Shown: positions 59,085-64,000 of the stretch, in pieces
Position numbering within the stretch: position 1 is the first letter of the stretch
Layout: every line of letters begins with the position of its first letter
DNA from: Saposhnikovia divaricata
Taxonomy: Eukaryota; Streptophyta; Magnoliopsida; Apiales; Apiaceae
Assembly (NCBI GenBank): GCA_036435485.1
Contig: CM071597.1
Coordinates: 9,541,881-9,605,880, forward strand
Direction of reading: 5' to 3'
DNA length: 64,000 bases
Notes under the pieces: model-generated
Database searches by the model: none
What the model was told of the DNA's origin: nothing
What the model saw: only the letters and a program-made list of their open reading frames with translations
Translations under genes and position numbers: made by a program

Positions 59085-60187
59085 TTACTTCAATGTAATA
59101 GAATGAGAAGAGAATGGAATGAAATTTGAAATCTTATTTGGTTGAGTTTGAGAAAGATGTTTCAAATTTTCGTTCTTTATTTCATTTCATTCAAAACTAT
59201 TTGAACTAGAATTCTAAATCAGTACCCTGTTTTCTCCGCATGAAAGTCGACTCCCCATCACCATAGCCGCCACCCCTTTTCTTCATCACGATTTCGTTTC
59301 CCCCATCAATCCATCCTTCAATTCTCCCCCGAATCATCTAATCCCCAATCTTTTATTTTTGTTTCAGTCTTTTTCAATAGAAATCGAACAAAAGCCAAAC
59401 ATCTAGAATTTATTTCTCAGATCTATATTGGTTTTGAGTCCGATTTCGCAAATAAAAAATACCTTTAGATTCAAATTATCCTCCTTAACATCATACCAAA
59501 ATTTGGTGTCATTCCGAGGTCTTTGAATTTTTGGTTTTAGTCTCGCCTTTTGGCGTGTTACCCTTTTTATTGGGATGTTCTGGTATGTTTTTTTTAATGT
59601 TGGTATGTATTTTGTTCCTGGCTACTTTGAAAATGATTCATGTGGTTTTGTGGGAGATCTGTAATTCGTGCATTGGATTTGGGCTGGTGTTGGATATTGC
59701 AAGAACTTACTTTTCACAACTAAAATTTGTTCATCTTATGAGATCTTTTCATTTTCGGCATGTCTATAGCTGGTTTTCGGCATGTAGATAGCTGGGATAT
59801 TTTTGAAAATTGGACTACAGGTGCTGCGTACGTGAAAGTCATTTGTGATATTACTGGTCCCAGGATTGGTGCAGGATTGATTGATCGGAAAGCCATTTTA
59901 ATCTTTTTTAATTCAAAGAATTTCGAAATTCATGATGTTGAACAGTCTGAAAACATAAGCGGCCATGTGTTTAGATCGTTTATTTGTTTCTATTCGGATT
60001 GTAGTGTCAGTTCAGGAGTTCAGGGGTTTGTCCTGGTCATACATCAATTTCCCTACCATCTTTATAATTGAAAATTTAGTCTCCCTCATATTCATTCATA
60101 ATTTCACTCATATATTATTCTTTTTTCTTAAAATTTGTATATAATTTTTCATTCCATTCCATGCTCATTCCGTTCCAACCAAGTGAA
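59085..60187. mobile_element. Possible inverted-repeat DNA element (~1.1 kb)
   Basis: The left end (GTTTACTTCAATGTAATAGA then GAATGGAATGAAA) is an imperfect inverted match to the right end at about 60145-60187 (TTTCATTCCATTCC...GTGAACAC). GGAATG-rich ends of this type occur in plant MITEs. Target duplications were not identified, and open frames inside (59531-60071) have no recognisable content. Confidence 0.4.
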
Positions 60188-60368
60188 CACAAAATTAGTC
60201 AATTTAACCAAGTACTCGAAGATCAATCAGATCAATCGTCAATGAAATCGAGTTTAATCAAATCATGGATATTCAAAATTTGTATCAAAAATTTAATCAA
60301 GTACTCGAATTTAAAGAATAAATTTGAGTTTAACAATTTTCCGATTTTTACACCCTTAATATTTTCAT

Positions 60369-60907
60369 TAGAGCCGGCAATTTCGTAAACGACACGAAAA
60401 CACGACACGAAAACGACACGAAAATTACGGGTTTGGGTTGACCTTTGCGGTACACGAACACGAAAGTAAACGAACACGAAATTACACGGATGAATTTAGT
60501 GTCGGTTTTGGGTTTACCTTTGGATACACGGCACGAAACGAAAATACACGAAATAAATAAATATTTAAATAATTTTATATAAATTATATGAATACATATT
60601 TTAAAATAATATTTTATATACAATTTTTACATATGATAATTCCAAAATAGTTTCAAACTTTAATTTCACAAGATTTGAGCAAACTTGAGCACATTTGATT
60701 CTTTATGACATATTGACTTAGGACTCGACTAGTAAAAATTTATTATTTAATACACGAAACACGACACGAAATGTACACGAAATAAAGGTACACGAACACG
60801 AAACGAAACGAATCCTTAACGGGTCGGTTTTGGATTTGGCATTACGTACACGAAACACGAAAGTACACGACACGAAAGTATACGAAACGAACGAATTGCC
60901 AACTCTA
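60369..60907. mobile_element. hAT-like MITE (539 bp) with 8-bp TSD
   Basis: Ends are TAGAGCCGGCAATTTCGT and its imperfect inverse (ACGAATTGCCAACTCTA). Both sides carry ATTTTCAT (60361-60368 and 60908-60915). The interior is built from ACACGAAACACGACACGAA-type degenerate repeats in two clusters around an AT-rich core. The 8-bp duplication supports a hAT-type origin. It has no coding capacity. Confidence 0.88.
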
Positions 60908-60915
60908 ATTTTCAT

Positions 60916-61360
60916 ATCGAGTCACTTATAATTTGAACTTGTGTGAAGTGGAGTAGTCTATAGAATCAAACAGCTGGTGTAACACTTATTCTTAGTACAG
61001 TTCCAATGTTGTACATTTGTACTAGTACGTAGAAGTAACTTACATACATACATACATGCATTATACTCCATACACGGTCCCCATATGTACATGTAATGAA
61101 GGAGTATATACGAACAATCAAACATACATATAAGAAGAAAGGACAAGCGTGGCACCCTCTCTGATAAATCACTTCCTTTTCCTTCAATTTTTGAGAACCG
61201 AGCTCTGTTTTATTTTCTCCCTTTCCTCTGTTCACATCTTCACACACTGAGAGAGAGAGAGAGAGAGGGAGCCCAACCATTTTTCTCTCTTTTCCTTTCT
61301 TGTAAAATGAGCACAGGACCAGGACTTCTCTTCTTCTAGTAAGAACAAGAACAAAATAAA
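60916..61360 (+). promoter_or_regulatory. Upstream/5' region of the cyclin D gene
   Basis: This 445-bp stretch separates the MITE from the ATG. It holds a (GA)n run at about 61248-61268 and CT-rich sequence just before the start, both common in plant 5' leaders. I cannot place a TATA box or transcription start with confidence. Confidence 0.5.
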
Positions 61361-62146
61361 ATGTCAATATTTGATCAGTACAGTGACTCTAGTTCTTTCT
61401 TCTTAGACTCTCTGTATTGTGAAGAAGTTGGAATTGAGAGCTTAGAACAAGAAGATGAGCTAGTTGATGTTAAAGATCAAAACTTTGGTTTTCTTGAACA
61501 AGATTTGTATTGGGATGATGAAGAGCTTGTCTTTCTGTTTTCTAAAGAAAAACAGACTCATCTTTTCTCTTGTGAAAATGGTAAACAAATTGAACATGCT
61601 TGTGTGGCTAGAGGAGAAGTTGTTGACTGGATGCTTAAAGTCAAAGCTCATTATGGATTTTCAGCTCTCACTGCTGTTTTATCTATTAATTTCTTTGATA
61701 GATTTATGCTTTCTAGCTTGAATTTTCAAGAAGATAAGCCATGGATGATCCATCTTGCTGCTGTTACTTGTGTTTCTTTGGCTGCAAAAGTTGATGAAGT
61801 TCAAGTCCCACTCCTCCTAGACCTCCAAGTATGTTTTATAATTTTTTCATTTTTAAATAATGGTAAATTTTGTAGCATTGTCTTGTAAAGATTGTGGTTT
61901 GTTAAAGTTGGGTATTTGTGTTTCTTGATATGGAAATAGGTGGAAGATTCAAAGTATGTTTTTGAGGCAAAAACAATACAGAGAATGGAGCTATTGGTAA
62001 TGTCTACACTGGATTGGAGGATGAATCCAGTTACTCCACTTTCATTTCTTGATCACACCACAAGAAGGCTTGGTTTGAATCCTGATCTCCAGTGGGAATT
62101 TTTTAAGAAATGTGAAGATCTCATCCTCTCTGTTGTAGCTGGTAAT

Positions 62147-62185
<39 letters not shown>

Positions 62186-62804
62186 TCTCTCTCTCCCTCT
62201 CTCTCCCTCCCTCTCTCTCCCTCTCCCTCCTTTGACTATACATACGTTAAAGGTACCAAAACACAACATACACATTTTACATACGTTTTTTTTTTCACCA
62301 TTCAGATTGGAGATCTGTGCGTTACTTACCATCTGCATTGGCCACATCAACAATGCTTCACATTATACATCAAGTTGAGCCTTTTAATGCCATTGAATAC
62401 CAAGATCAGCTTTTGAGCATTCTCAAAACTACCAAGGTTTGCATTTACTACATTATTCTTTTTATTTCGTCTTGTAATTTAATTTCTGCGAGTACTTTAT
62501 ACGGGGACCTTATATTTATTATGTACAGGAACAAATAAGTGAATGTTATGGGGTGATAATGAACATATCAAACACTTGTTGGACCAAGAATTATCACAAA
62601 CGCAAGTACAATGAAACAAGTCCAACTAGTCCAACTGGGGTCATTGATGCATCATTTAGCTACTCTGATACTTCAAATGATTCTTGGGAATCATCAGGAT
62701 CTTCAGTTTGTTCTTCACCTCATCAGCCATTCTCCAAGAAATTCAGAACTCATCAAGAAGATAATAATTTAGTACTGCGGAGGGTGTTTATGTCTCTTAA
62801 TTAA
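61361..62804 (+). CDS. CYCD3-like: D-type cyclin, CYCD3-like
   Basis: Cyclin D partners CDKA to phosphorylate the retinoblastoma-related protein in the nucleus and drives G1/S entry. Four exons: 61361-61828, 61940-62141, 62306-62436 and 62529-62804. They total 1077 bp and 358 residues, all with GT..AG introns and a consistent frame. The Rb-binding LxCxE motif is LYCEE at residues 18-22. The cyclin box N begins near residue 83 (ARGEVVDWMLKVKAHYGFSALTAVLSINFFDRF, LAAVTCVSLAAKVDE). The C-terminal cyclin fold follows (MSTLDWRMNPVTPLSFLDH, YLPSALATSTMLHII). The Ser-rich tail (SPTSPTGVIDAS, SWESSGSSVCSS) fits the D3 group. Length and structure look complete and functional. Intron 2 contains a CT-rich microsatellite. 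The exact D3 paralogue cannot be named. Confidence 0.93.
62146..62230 (+). repeat. (CT)n microsatellite in cyclin D intron 2
   Basis: A CTCTCTC/CCCTCTCT run of about 80 bp starts just after the exon 2 donor. It creates a false open frame on both strands. Confidence 0.95.
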
Positions 62805-63000
62805 TTAAATCTCTGTTTATCTAGTCCTGAATGACTTTTTATCCTCTAATGAATCCATGAGCTTTTGTAAACAGAGTCTCTGTTTGTGTCTCTTTTGGTT
62901 CTAAAGTCTCTGTCAAGTAATCTACTTTATGATTTATCTTTAGTTATTCTATGAAAATAAAACATTCTGTTAACTTCTTTATTGTTCAACACTTTTAAGT
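62805..63000 (+). other. Cyclin D 3' UTR with AATAAA signal
   Basis: AT-rich sequence after the TAA. AATAAA at about 62956-62961 is a plausible polyadenylation signal, about 150 bp from the stop. Confidence 0.55.
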
Positions 63001-64000
63001 TTTAATATTGTGATAGTACATTGGTAGATTCAGTGTATATATTAGATTATCACCATCTAATCTAACCATGGCCTGCTCTACTAGACTACTACATTGTGTT
63101 TAGCTTGCAGGCTAGCATGCAGAGCAGAACTTTAGCTGAAAATCTGAAAGTGTGTGTTGTGTGTGTTTTGTTTAAGTAGTTGTTTGGCACGGGGCTTCGT
63201 GGCTTGTTTTGAACAACATACTAGACTAACTATTGGTCTTTCGGTTTTTAATTGATGCCAGTGAGCAGTCTTTACTTTGGTTGTGTTGGGGAAAGTGTAT
63301 TTCAAATCTATTTGTTTCAACTAAGTGGTTATACATTAGAATAGCTTGTCGGTCAGTGGAGTGGTAGCTAGCTGGGATAAGACAATGGATCTATATATGT
63401 TTGTTCATGAACAGGCCGGTCTGGTCGTAGACTTTTGTTACTCTGTATTACTAAAGTCTGATCGGTAACTTAACAATGACTAGTCTGATATATCCTGCCC
63501 TTACAGTAAGATAAAATACGTTTCTACTCAATAAATTTGTGTATGGTGAAGTATTGATTAGTAGTTCCTTAGGTTTTTATAAAAAAGTAAGTAAGATCCT
63601 CCCGGGTTATGTGTTTGTATATGCAAAATCTATACGTCGGTGTACAATTTTTATAATGAAACGTGTTTTCTTTTATCTCATGTCGTTACAGATTTCGGAT
63701 TCGATTCTCGCTTATTTTGAAAATTTGTTGAAACAAAGTGACGTTATATCATATATTTTGTTAGTAATGTTAAGCTAAGTCGCTAACGAAAGAATAATGA
63801 ATGAAACACGTAAAGTACGTGGTAAAAGGCTTTACGTTTGCATGCATGCAACATTGCTATCAAGTGGTAACCTTGTTTAATAAAGGGGGTTCATTTAAAA
63901 GCTAGCACAGGAGATATATAATTACGTGGGGATGCAAAAAGAATGAATTATCAGTTCCGTAAGTAGTACAGAACCACCACATTAGGGACGAATACGTTCA
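63001..64000. other. Downstream intergenic DNA, no gene seen
   Basis: I find no gene, repeat family or terminal structure. Short open frames (for example 63539-63778) are AT-rich chance frames. Confidence 0.5.

Noticed and set aside
59531..60071. Two overlapping plus-strand frames upstream of the cyclin gene
   Set aside because: No recognisable domain, no splice support, and they lie inside a probable inverted-repeat element.
62042..62353. Minus-strand frame over cyclin D intron 2
   Set aside because: Generated by the CT microsatellite and antisense to a well-supported gene.
1..64000. CRISPR arrays, tRNA and rRNA genes, bacterial-type operons
   Set aside because: None seen on either strand; the tRNA-like words found are retroelement primer-binding sites only.

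Overview
This is plant nuclear DNA, most likely from a eudicot. It has an intron-containing D3-type cyclin gene with a plant-style LxCxE motif, and most of the window is plant-specific retrotransposon lineages nested inside one another: a chromovirus, an Athila-like element, a Tat-like element and a Sirevirus-like copia. Only one host gene looks intact, the cyclin D gene at 61361-62804. The other host-like genes are decayed: a berberine-bridge-enzyme-like fragment at about 3.8-4.95 kb and an RPA70-like ssDNA-binding gene at 43.5-46.8 kb.

Layout. 1-6.5 kb: a 5'-truncated LINE ORF2, a 406-bp tandem duplication, the BBE-like pseudogene and a poly(A)-ended retroelement tail. 6548-42612: one Ty3/gypsy chromovirus-like element on the minus strand, with 3.4-kb LTRs and a 5-bp target duplication (TTAAT). 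Its integrase is interrupted by an Athila-like gypsy element (11028-35250, minus strand, 1111-bp LTRs, TSD TGTTC). The gag/protease linker of that element is in turn interrupted by a Sirevirus-like Ty1/copia element (plus strand, about 17.8-31.66 kb, 1054-bp LTR, TSD AGCAT) with a long extra ORF in the env-like position. The copia insertion is rearranged: its left LTR is cut off, and a complete LTR with a TSD on both sides stands to its right behind a 48-bp duplication of host-element sequence.

42.6-47.8 kb: a MITE-like palindromic stretch, the RPA-like pseudogene split by an 814-bp hAT-type element (8-bp TSD, 14-bp TIRs), and a sequence with the hallmarks of a Helitron 3' end. 47822-57692: a Tat-like Ty3/gypsy element (minus strand, 369-bp LTRs, TSD CCTAG). 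It carries a second RNase H, an apparently spliced gene on the opposite strand and a 42-bp minisatellite. 57.7-60.9 kb: AT-rich DNA with inverted-repeat elements, ending in a 539-bp hAT-like MITE (8-bp TSD) whose far end lies about 450 bp upstream of the cyclin D start codon.

Every autonomous-type element is broken by nonsense codons, frameshifts or lost sites, yet the LTR pairs of the two inner elements are nearly identical. I found no cellular operon, CRISPR array, tRNA or rRNA. The least ordinary features are the scrambled copia/Athila junction, the single-frame env-like ORF with its arrays of TCGA-type palindromic motifs, and the spliced antisense gene inside the Tat-like element.
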